DNA from: Spirosoma panaciterrae DSM 21099
Lineage (GTDB): Bacteria > Bacteroidota > Bacteroidia > Cytophagales > Spirosomataceae
Assembly: GCF_000374025.1 (NCBI RefSeq)
Contig: NZ_KB893174.1
Location: forward strand, 1 to 64,000
DNA: 64,000 nucleotides
Direction of reading: 5' to 3'
Shown here in pieces: positions 36,375 to 44,673 of the stretch; within the stretch, counting starts at the first letter, position 1; each line of letters opens with the position of its first letter. Below the pieces are notes generated by a model that was not told the DNA's origin, ran no database searches, and was given only the letters and a program-made list of their open reading frames with translations. Both the position numbers and the translations under genes were made by a program.

Positions 36375-37436
36375 ATGATACGCCTGATTACCAGTGTATT
36401 TCTCCTGCTTACTGGCCTCGTTACGTTCGCGCAATCGGTGCAGAAAGAAGTGATGCAGCAAATATTTGACGAGGTAAAAACGCCCTACAAATACGGCATC
36501 GTACTGCCCCAGCCCGACCAGGGACGCCTGGTCGATAGTCCCACCATTTTCCGGCAGAATACGAGCTGGTACATGACCTATATTATTTTCGATGGAAAAG
36601 GCTACGAAACCTGGCTTGCCCAAAGCAATGATCTCCTGCACTGGACTACCCTGGGCAAACTCATGTCCTTTACCAGCAATACGTGGGATGCGACGCAGAA
36701 AGCGGGCTACGTAGCACTGGTCGATACTGACTGGGGCAGCACCTACGAGGCTGAAAAATATCAGAACACGTATTGGCTGTCGTACCTGGGCGGTTCTGAA
36801 AAAGGCTACGAAGCCGGGCGGCTGGGCATTGGCATGGCAATGGCCGACGATCTGACCAAGCCTAACGAGGTGCAACGGTTGCCCAGGCCTGTTTTGTCGG
36901 CCGTCGATCGTGACGCCCGCTGGTACGACGACAAAACGATCTACAAAAGTTTGGTTATCCGCGATAAAGCCCAAAAAACGGGCTACCCGTTCGTGATGTA
37001 TTACAACGCCAAGGGCACAAAACCCGATGAGAAAGGCAACGGGTTCGAAAACATTGCCATGGCCGTTTCGAGCGATATGAGGCATTGGAAACGCTACGGT
37101 CAGGAACCGCTGATTACCCGAAAAACCGGCATTTGTGGCGATGCACAGATCACAAAAATCGGTGACCTCTACGTTATGTTTTACTTCGGGGCGTTCTGGA
37201 AGCCGGGTGCTTTTGAACGGTTCGCCTGCTCGTATGACCTCGTGAACTGGACCGATTGGGATGGAGATGATTTAATTGCCCCATCGGAGCCGTACGACAA
37301 AACCTTCGCCCATAAGCCCTGGGTCGTGAAATGGAACGGTGTGGTATATCATTTCTACAATGCCGTTGGCGATAAAGGCCGCGTGATTGCCGTTGCTACG
37401 TCCAAAGATATGGGCAAGAGCTTAGTCGGTAACTGA
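36375..37436 (+). CDS. Secreted five-bladed beta-propeller glycosidase (GH43/GH130-like)
   Basis: A 353-residue protein with signal peptide (to VTFAQ). Repeated blade motifs are present: GRLVDSPTIFRQNTSWYMTYIIFDGKGYETWLAQSNDLLHW, then MAVSSDMRHWKRYGQEPLI, ICGDAQITKIGDLYVMFYFGAFW and ACSYDLVNWTDW. The Asp in VDSPTIF and the Asp in GDAQI are candidates for catalytic or transition-state residues. The fold belongs to the GH43/GH32/GH130 type, but the family cannot be fixed from reading. As part of the PUL with beta-L-arabinofuranosidase-like enzymes, an alpha-L-arabinofuranosidase role is attractive but unproven. Confidence 0.7.
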   Translation: MIRLITSVFLLLTGLVTFAQSVQKEVMQQIFDEVKTPYKYGIVLPQPDQGRLVDSPTIFRQNTSWYMTYIIFDGKGYETWLAQSNDLLHWTTLGKLMSFTSNTWDATQKAGYVALVDTDWGSTYEAEKYQNTYWLSYLGGSEKGYEAGRLGIGMAMADDLTKPNEVQRLPRPVLSAVDRDARWYDDKTIYKSLVIRDKAQKTGYPFVMYYNAKGTKPDEKGNGFENIAMAVSSDMRHWKRYGQEPLITRKTGICGDAQITKIGDLYVMFYFGAFWKPGAFERFACSYDLVNWTDWDGDDLIAPSEPYDKTFAHKPWVVKWNGVVYHFYNAVGDKGRVIAVATSKDMGKSLVGN

Positions 37437-37472
37437 CAGTATTTACCACAGTCGAAATCAAACCACCCGTCG

Positions 37473-39074
37473 ATGAAAAAACGAGTATGTTTCTGGTGTT
37501 TATTGCTGGCTATCCAGTGCGTTTGGAAACCGATCTGGGCACAGAATTTCGCACTGAACGCCGAATCCTTCAAACCCTACATAACAGCTTTCAACAAATC
37601 GGACGACGAGCTGTATAAACAGTTGATTCCGAACGAAAACACCTGGGCGTTTTTGTCGCAGAACATTCCCCTGTTCGAATGCCCGGATAAGCAGTTGGAA
37701 CAAATGTATTACTTCCGCTGGTGGACGTATCGGAAGCATCTCAAACAAACGCCGGCGGGGTACATCATTACCGAGTTTTTACCCGATGTGAACTGGGCCG
37801 GAAAATACAACTCCATCAACTGCCCGGCCGGGCATCATTTTTACGAAGGCCGCTGGCTCCACGACACCACGTATCTGAAACAATACGCCCGATTCTGGTT
37901 TCGGGGCGGGGCCAGTCCGCGTTCGTATAGTTCGTGGGCCGCCGATGCCATCAGTGCGTTTGCCAGGGTCCATCCCGATACTACGTTCCTGACCGATCTG
38001 CTTCCTGATTTACGCAATGATTTCCACGAATGGGAAAAGATGCGGCTCGACTCAACCGGTTTATTCTGGCAAACCGACAACCGCGATGGCATGGAAATTT
38101 CCATAGCGGGCCTGATCGGGCAGAAAAATCAGGGGTATCGGGCCACCATCAACAGTTACATGTATGGCAATGCAAAGGCAATAGCGACCATTGCGCAGAT
38201 GGCCAATAATCAGGCGGTTGTGGCTGAATACACCCAAAGGGCGGCTGTGATCCGCAGGCAGATTCTGACTAAACTCTGGGACGACAAAGCTAAGTTTTTC
38301 AAGGTGATCCCGCGAGGCACCGGCACGTTGACCCGCGCTGATGTGCGTGAACTGCACGGCTTTACACCCTGGTATTTTTCAATTCCCGACGAAAAACAGG
38401 CCATTGCCTGGGCGCAGCTTACCGATGAACAGGGTTTCTGGGCGCCTTACGGTCCCACTACAGCCGAGCAACGGCATCCTGGCTTTCGGGTAGCTTACGA
38501 AGGGCACGAATGCCAGTGGAATGGCCCAAGCTGGCCTTTCTCAACCGCCATTACCCTAACCTCGCTGGCCAATCTGCTCAACGACTACAAGCAGAACATA
38601 ATGACCAAACGTGACTACTGGAACTTACTGACAACCTACAGCCGTTCGCAGCAACGCATTCTGCCAGATGGCGAGCGTGTTCCCTGGATCGACGAAAACC
38701 TGAACCCCTATACGGGCGACTGGATTTCCCGAACGCGCCTGTCGACCATGGAAAATGGAAGCTGGTCGACCAAAAAAGGGGGTCGGGAACGGGGTAAAGA
38801 TTATAACCATTCGTCGTTCTGTGATCACATTATTTCGGGGCTGGTCGGCATTCGCCCGCAGCACGGCCATCAACTGGTTATCAACCCCCTTCTCCCCGAC
38901 AATACATGGGATTATTTCTGTCTGGACAACGTCGCCTATCACGGCAAAACCATTACGGTTCTGTACGATAAAACCGGGAAGAAGTACGGAAAAGGCAGTG
39001 GCTTACGCGTTTTTGTGAATGGAGTAGAAAAAGCTTTCGCGCCCGCTTTACAACGAGTGTCTTTTTCGATTTAA
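37473..39074 (+). CDS. Secreted (alpha/alpha)6-barrel glycosidase (MGH1-like)
   Basis: A 533-residue protein with signal peptide (to PIWAQ). Its helical repeats and motifs WTYRKHLKQTPAGYIITEFLP, QTDNRDGMEISIAG, TINSYMYGNAKAIATIAQ, FTPWYFSIPDE, GHECQWNGPSWPFSTAITLTSLANLL and HSSFCDHIISGLVGIRP resemble MGH1-like/GH63-type glycosidases, with a small C-terminal beta domain (VAYHGKTITVLYDK). The acidic residues of DGMEIS and the EC-WNGPSWP region are likely catalytic. It lies 36 bp after the propeller enzyme and 33 bp before the first DUF1680 enzyme, so it is in the same operon. Substrate unknown. Confidence 0.75.
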   Translation: MKKRVCFWCLLLAIQCVWKPIWAQNFALNAESFKPYITAFNKSDDELYKQLIPNENTWAFLSQNIPLFECPDKQLEQMYYFRWWTYRKHLKQTPAGYIITEFLPDVNWAGKYNSINCPAGHHFYEGRWLHDTTYLKQYARFWFRGGASPRSYSSWAADAISAFARVHPDTTFLTDLLPDLRNDFHEWEKMRLDSTGLFWQTDNRDGMEISIAGLIGQKNQGYRATINSYMYGNAKAIATIAQMANNQAVVAEYTQRAAVIRRQILTKLWDDKAKFFKVIPRGTGTLTRADVRELHGFTPWYFSIPDEKQAIAWAQLTDEQGFWAPYGPTTAEQRHPGFRVAYEGHECQWNGPSWPFSTAITLTSLANLLNDYKQNIMTKRDYWNLLTTYSRSQQRILPDGERVPWIDENLNPYTGDWISRTRLSTMENGSWSTKKGGRERGKDYNHSSFCDHIISGLVGIRPQHGHQLVINPLLPDNTWDYFCLDNVAYHGKTITVLYDKTGKKYGKGSGLRVFVNGVEKAFAPALQRVSFSI

Positions 39075-39107
39075 TCAATCAGCAATCAACCTACTTAGTA
39101 CGTCTGC

Positions 39108-41141
39108 ATGAAAATTAGACTTGCGTTTCACCTGCTTTTATCCAGTATCGCTTTAACGGTGATGGGGCAGGTAAACACCCGTAAAATGCAACCCGTTGCT
39201 TATACAGGCAGCCGGGCTCCTTTGCGTCAGAACCCCTACATTGAACTTCCCCTGGGTGCTATCAAACCGCAGGGCTGGCTCAAAGAAATGCTGATACGTC
39301 AGAAAAACGGCGCTACGGGAAAGCTCGATGAATTGTATCCACTGGTGATGAATCAACGGAATGGCTGGCTAGGTGGCGATGGCGACCAATGGGAACGCGG
39401 CCCATACTGGATTGATGGGCTATTGCCATTGGCGTATATTCTGGACGATCAGGCCTTGATTGCTAAAACCAAACCCTGGGTCGAATGGGCGTTGAACAGT
39501 CAGCAACCCGACGGGTATTTCGGTCCGTCGAAAGATTACGGGCCAGAACGTGGTATTCAACGCGACAACAGCCGCGACTGGTGGCCTAAAATGGTGATGC
39601 TGAAAATATTGAAGCAGTACTATTCGGCTACGGGCGATCAGCGGGTCATTGCGTTGATGACCAATTATTTCAAATACCAACTCAAGGAATTGCCGAAAAA
39701 ACCGCTCGATCACTGGACATTCTGGGCTCGCTATCGGGGTGGCGACAATCTGGCGGTGATTTACTGGCTTTATAACATTACGGGCGACAAATTCCTGCTC
39801 GATCTGGGCGATCTGGTGCATAAGCAGACCTTCGACTATACCGATGGATTTCTGAATACGGATATGCTCAGCAAGCCAGGTAGCATTCACTGCGTGAATC
39901 TGGCGCAGGGGATTAAGGAGCCGATTGTTTATTTCCAGCATCATCCCAACAAAAAATACCTCGACGCCACCAAAAAAGGCTTTGCCGACATTCGAAAATA
40001 CAACGGTATGGCGCATGGGCTGTACGGTGGCGACGAAGCCTTGCATGGCAACAACCCAACGCAAGGATCCGAACTGTGTTCGGCGGTTGAAATGATGTTT
40101 TCCCTGGAAAGTATTCTCGAAATTACGGGCGACGTTGCCTATGCCGATCAGCTCGAAAAAGTGGCGTTTAATGCATTGCCCACGCAGGCATCCGACGATT
40201 ACATGACCCGCCAGTATTTCCAGCAGGCCAATCAGGTGATGGCAACCCGGCATATTCGCAACTTCGATGTAAATCACGGCGGCACCGACCTTTGCTTTGG
40301 ACTGCTGTCGGGCTATCCCTGCTGTACATCGAATATGCACCAGGGCTGGCCCAAATTCGTCCAAAACCTTTTCTACGCTACGGCCGACAAAGGCATTGCC
40401 GCTTTGGTGTATTCGCCCAGCGAAGTGACGATGACGGTTGGCAACAATACAACCGTTTCGGTAAAAGAAGAGACGGTTTATCCATTCGAAGAAACCATAA
40501 AGTTCACCATCAACCTCGACAAGAGTGGTAAATCCGCTACGTTCCCGTTTCATCTTCGCGTACCGGCATGGTGTAAAAAAGGAACGGTAAAAGTAAATGG
40601 AAAGGTAGTGAAAGAGTCGGAAGGGAATCAACTGGTGAAAGTTGACCGTGAATGGAAATCGGGCGACGTCGTGGAGCTGGAACTACCGATGCATATTTTC
40701 AAAAATACCTGGTATGAAAACTCGATGTCAGTTGAACGCGGCCCCATCACGTATGCGCTGAAAATTGGCGACGAAGTGAAGACTGTGAAAAATGACAAAG
40801 ACCCCATTGAATACGGTGCAACATACAACGAACTTCGGCCAACAACGCCCTGGAATTATGCACTGGTTCAGGTGCCGGAAAACAAACTGGCAGATCAGTA
40901 TACGGTCAAAAAAGTAAAGCCAGTTTCTGACTATCCGTGGAACCCGGAAAATGCGCCATTGCAGATCAAAACCAAAGGTCGCCGGATTCCGTCGTGGAGT
41001 ATTTACAACGAAATGGCGGGCCCTATACCATACAGTCTGACCTATCAATTGGAGACGGCTAAAGACCTGGAAGACATTACGTTGATTCCATACGGCTGTA
41101 CGAATCTGCGCATTTCACAATTTCCGGTGGTTCGAAAATAA
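39108..41141 (+). CDS. DUF1680 family glycosidase (GH127-like), first copy
   Basis: A 677-residue secreted protein (signal peptide to VMGQ) with an (alpha/alpha)6 barrel and C-terminal beta domains. The residues that hold zinc and act as nucleophile in GH127 beta-L-arabinofuranosidase HypBA1 (Glu338, Cys340, Cys417, Cys418) have counterparts Glu322 and Cys324 in SELCSAVE, and Cys405-Cys406 in YPCCTSNMHQGWPKF. It is clearly divergent from the second copy (41234), so the two probably act on different linkages; relation to other DUF1680-type families such as GH146 cannot be excluded. It is co-directional with the whole PUL. Confidence 0.85.
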   Translation: MKIRLAFHLLLSSIALTVMGQVNTRKMQPVAYTGSRAPLRQNPYIELPLGAIKPQGWLKEMLIRQKNGATGKLDELYPLVMNQRNGWLGGDGDQWERGPYWIDGLLPLAYILDDQALIAKTKPWVEWALNSQQPDGYFGPSKDYGPERGIQRDNSRDWWPKMVMLKILKQYYSATGDQRVIALMTNYFKYQLKELPKKPLDHWTFWARYRGGDNLAVIYWLYNITGDKFLLDLGDLVHKQTFDYTDGFLNTDMLSKPGSIHCVNLAQGIKEPIVYFQHHPNKKYLDATKKGFADIRKYNGMAHGLYGGDEALHGNNPTQGSELCSAVEMMFSLESILEITGDVAYADQLEKVAFNALPTQASDDYMTRQYFQQANQVMATRHIRNFDVNHGGTDLCFGLLSGYPCCTSNMHQGWPKFVQNLFYATADKGIAALVYSPSEVTMTVGNNTTVSVKEETVYPFEETIKFTINLDKSGKSATFPFHLRVPAWCKKGTVKVNGKVVKESEGNQLVKVDREWKSGDVVELELPMHIFKNTWYENSMSVERGPITYALKIGDEVKTVKNDKDPIEYGATYNELRPTTPWNYALVQVPENKLADQYTVKKVKPVSDYPWNPENAPLQIKTKGRRIPSWSIYNEMAGPIPYSLTYQLETAKDLEDITLIPYGCTNLRISQFPVVRK

Positions 41142-41233
41142 GTGGTAAACCAGAAACCAGATCAGAATGATTAACCAGGACTTGAAAGACCTTAACTAAT
41201 CTTAATGATCTGTATTACAAAGCGATAACTGAA
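41142..41233. repeat. Imperfect inverted repeat between the two DUF1680 genes
   Basis: The 92-bp gap holds CAGATCA near 41158 and TGATCTG near 41207, and AT-rich words such as ATGATTAACCAGGA that resemble palindromic intergenic repeats of Cytophagales. The match is partial. Confidence 0.3.
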
Positions 41234-43207
41234 ATGAAAATGTTAAACAAAGTTACCTGTACTTTAGCCGTACTCGCTTTCGCTCCAGTATCAGCAAAAG
41301 CGCAATTGATGGTTCAGCGATTTGAGCCGGTTGGTTTTTCGCAGGTTACGATTACCGACAATTTCTGGAAACCCAAATTGGATAAAGTGGCTACGGCTAC
41401 GCTTCAGGCCTGTATTGTGCAGACCGAGCAGAAAACCGGACGTATCCGCAATTTCGAGAAAGTGGCCCGCAAACAGGGTGAAAAACACGAGGGCATCTAC
41501 TATGACGACAGCGACGTATACAAAGCCATTGAAGCGATGGCCTACTCGCTCAAAAACCATCCCGATGCTGCTGTTCAGCAGAAAGCCGACGAATGGATCG
41601 ACAAGATTGCAGCCGCTCAGCAACCGGATGGCTACCTCAATACGTATTACACGCTGACGGGCCTCGACAAACGCTGGACGGATATGGAACGGCACGAAGA
41701 TTACTGTGCAGGCCACCTGATCGAAGCCGCCGTTGCCTATTACAACACCACAGGCAAACGGAAACTGCTGGATGTAGCCATTCGCTTCGCCGACCATATC
41801 GACGAGACGTTTCGGATCAAAAATCGGCCGTGGGTGAGCGGTCACCAGGAAATTGAACTGGCACTCATGCGTCTATATCACCTCACCAAACAGGAACGCT
41901 ACCTGAAACTGGCCGACTGGTTTCTGGATCAACGCGGGCGTGGCTACGGCAAAGGAAAAATCTGGGATGAATGGAAAAATCCGAAATACTGCCAGGACGA
42001 CGTACCCGTTAAGCAGCAGAAGGAAATCACGGGCCATGCCGTTCGGGCGATGTACCAGTACACTGGTGCCGCCGACGTAGCATCGGTAACCAACGACCCC
42101 GGCTATATGAACGCCATGACCGCCGTTTGGGAAGACGTGGTTCACCGGAACATGTATCTGACGGGCGGCATCGGTTCATCGGGGCACAACGAAGGATTTA
42201 CCGACGACTTTGACTTGCCGAACGGTTCGGCCTATTGCGAAACCTGCGCGTCGGTTGGTATGGTATTCTGGAACCAGCGCATGAACCTGCTCACTGGCGA
42301 AAGTAAATACATCGACGTATTGGAACGTAGTCTATACAACGGCGCGCTGGATGGACTGAGCCTGAGTGGAGATCGGTTCTTCTACGGAAATCCATTGTCG
42401 TCGGTGGGTAATTACGGGCGTAGCGAATGGTTTGGAACGGCCTGCTGCCCCTCCAACATTGCCCGGCTTGTAGCCTCGCTGGGCGATTATATCTATGGCC
42501 GTTCGGAGAATGGAATCTGGGTAAATCTGTTTGTGGCCAGTAACACGACGTTCAAGTTTGGCAAAACTGACGTACCGCTTCAGCTTGACACCAATTATCC
42601 GTGGGATGGCAACGTAAAAATCACGGTCAACCCGGCTAAAAAAGTAGCGTATGCCCTGCACGTCAGAATTCCCGGCTGGGCTACAAATGTGCCAGTTCCG
42701 GGCAAGCTGTATGAATTCACAAACACCAGTGATGCCAAAGCTGAGGTGCTGATAAATGGGAAACCCGCTACGTATCGTGTCGAAAAAGGCTATGCCGTTA
42801 TTGACCGGACCTGGCAGAAAGGCGACGTAGTGGAGGTGAAATTGCCGATGGATGTACGGCAGGTAGCGGCACGCAGTGAAGTAAAAGCCGATCAGGACCG
42901 GATTGCTCTGCAACGCGGCCCTTTGGTTTACTGCGTCGAGGGCGTCGATAATTCGGATAAAGTCTGGAATTTACTGGTTCCGGCTCAACCTACTTTCGAA
43001 ACCAAACCACATCAGGTACTTGACGAACCCGTTGTGGCCATTCAGGCTCATTTATCGGTTGTGGAAGCCGCTCCCGATGGGCTGAGCATTCAGACAAAAC
43101 CCCAAACCATTACGGCTATTCCCTACTATACCTGGGCCAATCGCGGGAAAAGTACCATGCAGGTCTGGTTGCCGAGCCGGATCAGAGCGATAAAAATTTC
43201 GGAGTAA
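41234..43207 (+). CDS. GH127 beta-L-arabinofuranosidase-type glycosidase, second copy
   Basis: A 657-residue secreted protein (signal peptide to VSAKAQ) close to HypBA1-type GH127 in motif content: DSDVYKAIEAMAYSL, NTYYTLTGLDKRWTDME, GHLIEAAVAYYNTTGKR, HNEGFTDDFDLPNGSAYCETCASV and WFGTACCPSNIARLVASLGDYIYG. The Glu336 and Cys338 of CETC and Cys404-Cys405 form the expected zinc/nucleophile site. Such enzymes remove beta-L-arabinofuranose from hydroxyproline-linked arabinans or from arabinan-containing pectin side chains. It is the last gene of the PUL. Confidence 0.9.
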   Translation: MKMLNKVTCTLAVLAFAPVSAKAQLMVQRFEPVGFSQVTITDNFWKPKLDKVATATLQACIVQTEQKTGRIRNFEKVARKQGEKHEGIYYDDSDVYKAIEAMAYSLKNHPDAAVQQKADEWIDKIAAAQQPDGYLNTYYTLTGLDKRWTDMERHEDYCAGHLIEAAVAYYNTTGKRKLLDVAIRFADHIDETFRIKNRPWVSGHQEIELALMRLYHLTKQERYLKLADWFLDQRGRGYGKGKIWDEWKNPKYCQDDVPVKQQKEITGHAVRAMYQYTGAADVASVTNDPGYMNAMTAVWEDVVHRNMYLTGGIGSSGHNEGFTDDFDLPNGSAYCETCASVGMVFWNQRMNLLTGESKYIDVLERSLYNGALDGLSLSGDRFFYGNPLSSVGNYGRSEWFGTACCPSNIARLVASLGDYIYGRSENGIWVNLFVASNTTFKFGKTDVPLQLDTNYPWDGNVKITVNPAKKVAYALHVRIPGWATNVPVPGKLYEFTNTSDAKAEVLINGKPATYRVEKGYAVIDRTWQKGDVVEVKLPMDVRQVAARSEVKADQDRIALQRGPLVYCVEGVDNSDKVWNLLVPAQPTFETKPHQVLDEPVVAIQAHLSVVEAAPDGLSIQTKPQTITAIPYYTWANRGKSTMQVWLPSRIRAIKISE

Positions 43208-43311
43208 TCGTAAGCCAGTTTTAGTTTAAACGTATCTGACGATCAGGTTCCCTAGCCAGTACATTACTAACGACAAGCCGAGCTGAATCCCTTACTATTG
43301 CTACATAGACT

Positions 43312-43348
43312 CTCGGCAATCTACCTCACAAGGTGGTGGATTGCCGAG
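43312..43348. terminator. Long hairpin downstream of the PUL
   Basis: CTCGGCAATC (43312-43321) pairs with GATTGCCGAG (43339-43348), and the stem extends inward by four more pairs including one G-T. It lies 105 bp past the stop of the last PUL gene. Only TTCCATTT follows, so it may end or protect the PUL transcript. Confidence 0.5.
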
Positions 43349-43468
43349 TTCCATTTAGAATAAAAAGGGAGGGGCAAGTCTATTTTAACACACCGAATGC
43401 TCGCTATATTGTCGAGCGAATCGCCCGAGTAAGTACTTAACGAGTACGCACTTAACTAAAGGTGTCAA

Positions 43469-43672
43469 TTGTTTGAGAGGACGTCGATTGACATGGCTAA
43501 ATACCGATTCTTAAATGTCCATTTCTTAAATTTTATATGTAATTTTTATCGTTTTGAGGTGCCAAGCCTGCAGATAGGCCAACTAGATAATTTACCAAAG
43601 ATATATGCAACGAAAGGCAACTGGATTGCGTATAAACGGATAGGTATAGTTTTGAGGAAAACCAACCTATAG
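43469..43672 (+). CDS. Possible small protein followed by a terminator
   Basis: A 67-codon AT-rich frame with the start as ATG or the in-frame internal ATG at 43493 (MAKYRFLNVHFLNFICNFYRF). It is Phe/Asn/Tyr-rich and has no recognised family. A strong terminator begins within 10 bp of its stop, which argues that a transcript ends here, as mRNA or as a non-coding RNA. Confidence 0.2.
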   Translation: MFERTSIDMAKYRFLNVHFLNFICNFYRFEVPSLQIGQLDNLPKIYATKGNWIAYKRIGIVLRKTNL

Positions 43673-43673
43673 A

Positions 43674-43708
43674 AAAAAAGCCCCGAACTTTTGAAGTTGG
43701 GGCTTTTT
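43674..43708 (+). terminator. Rho-independent terminator
   Basis: AAAAAGCCCC then a bulged G, AACTT, a TTG loop, AAGTT, GGGGCTTTTT: the stem spans about 43675-43690 and 43694-43708 and ends in five T. The A tract on the left allows termination in both directions. Confidence 0.85.
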
Positions 43709-44019
43709 AATGTACGTGCTCGTTAGGCCAGACACAACAGGCAAATCACTTTCTTCATGATACAATCCAGTCTGGTTGACTGGATGTAATGTGCCCATAT
43801 CCTATGTATATAAATAAAGCTCTTTCAAGTAGAGAAAATCGGGAGGGGCGGTTTATGCCAATTGGCAGAATAGCTGACTGGAATGTACAGCTTACTACCT
43901 AAATACGTCGAAGGCGAGAAGGCTGACGAAATAATTAATTTTTCAAGCTAAGCACCTTGGGCTTCTCCAGGCATTACCCCAATTATTGGAAGGCTTATGT
44001 ATCAGTAAATTGTAAATTT
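43709..44019. other. Intergenic stretch with no gene seen
   Basis: About 310 bp after the terminator, increasingly AT-rich toward 44019. No frame or RNA structure stands out. It probably serves as the upstream control region of the orphan LytTR gene. Confidence 0.4.
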
Positions 44020-44027
44020 TATATTTG
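44020..44027 (+). promoter_or_regulatory. Candidate -7 promoter element for the orphan LytTR gene
   Basis: TATATTTG matches TAnnTTTG exactly, 106 bp before the ATG at 44133, inside a very AT-rich leader. No -33 element at usual spacing is clear. Confidence 0.45.
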
Positions 44028-44132
44028 CAATATGGTGTTATAGGTAATTATATAGTTTATTTTAATTTCAATTTGGTAACTAATAATTATTTTTATAGCT
44101 TGCCTTATAAACTCCATCCCTATCGGCAACCT

Positions 44133-44513
44133 ATGAAACGGTCATCTGCTGCTCAGATTCAGCATAAGTTTGAACCGAACCAGATTCTTTACCTCATCGG
44201 AGATGTAAACTATAGTTCGGTTTATTTATGTGACGGAACGGTCATCCTGTCTAGTAGAACCTTGAAATGGTATCATACCAAGTGGCCACATTTTATTCGT
44301 ATTCATAAGGCTACCTTGATTAATCCGCTGTATATCCAAAGTTGCAGTGTACTTTCCTGCATACTGGCGCAGATTACCATGCAAAACGGCGTCACAATGA
44401 CCATCAGCCGTCGGCGTATTCATGACGTACTCGATCATTTGCAACTGCCCTATATGCGTTCTGAAATAGCGCAATGGAATGATTATGCTATACCCGAGAT
44501 AAAACTTGCCTAA
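44133..44513 (+). CDS. Orphan LytTR DNA-binding protein A
   Basis: A 126-residue protein from ATG 44133; in-frame upstream sequence is AT-rich and non-protein-like. Almost the whole protein is one LytTR-type domain: LYLIGDVNYSSVYL, ILSSRTLKWYH, WPHFIRIHKATLINPLYI, and TMTISRRRIHDVLDHL. It has no receiver domain and no membrane segment. A close relative is encoded at 53332, sharing the SSRTLKWYH and WPHFIRIHK blocks. It precedes a LytS-type kinase gene by 160 bp, so it may be an accessory transcription factor of that system. LytTR domains normally bind tandem DNA repeats. Confidence 0.75.
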   Translation: MKRSSAAQIQHKFEPNQILYLIGDVNYSSVYLCDGTVILSSRTLKWYHTKWPHFIRIHKATLINPLYIQSCSVLSCILAQITMQNGVTMTISRRRIHDVLDHLQLPYMRSEIAQWNDYAIPEIKLA

Positions 44514-44673
44514 ACCACATCTGGTACCGATCTGTGGTTTGGAACCAACTGACTGGGTTGATTTTCCGGGCCGCCGGAGTACCAGGCGCTTCAAATAGTA
44601 AGCCCAGGAGCTACCTTACTTTATTGAGAAATCAATACCTTAGAGGGGTTCAATACTGCCAGTTACGTAACTT

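Noticed and set aside
39420-40631. A 403-codon frame on the minus strand inside the first DUF1680 gene
   Set aside because: It is antisense to a gene with complete motifs and signal peptide; its own sequence is His/Arg/Phe-rich with no domain, as expected for a mirror frame of GC-moderate coding DNA.
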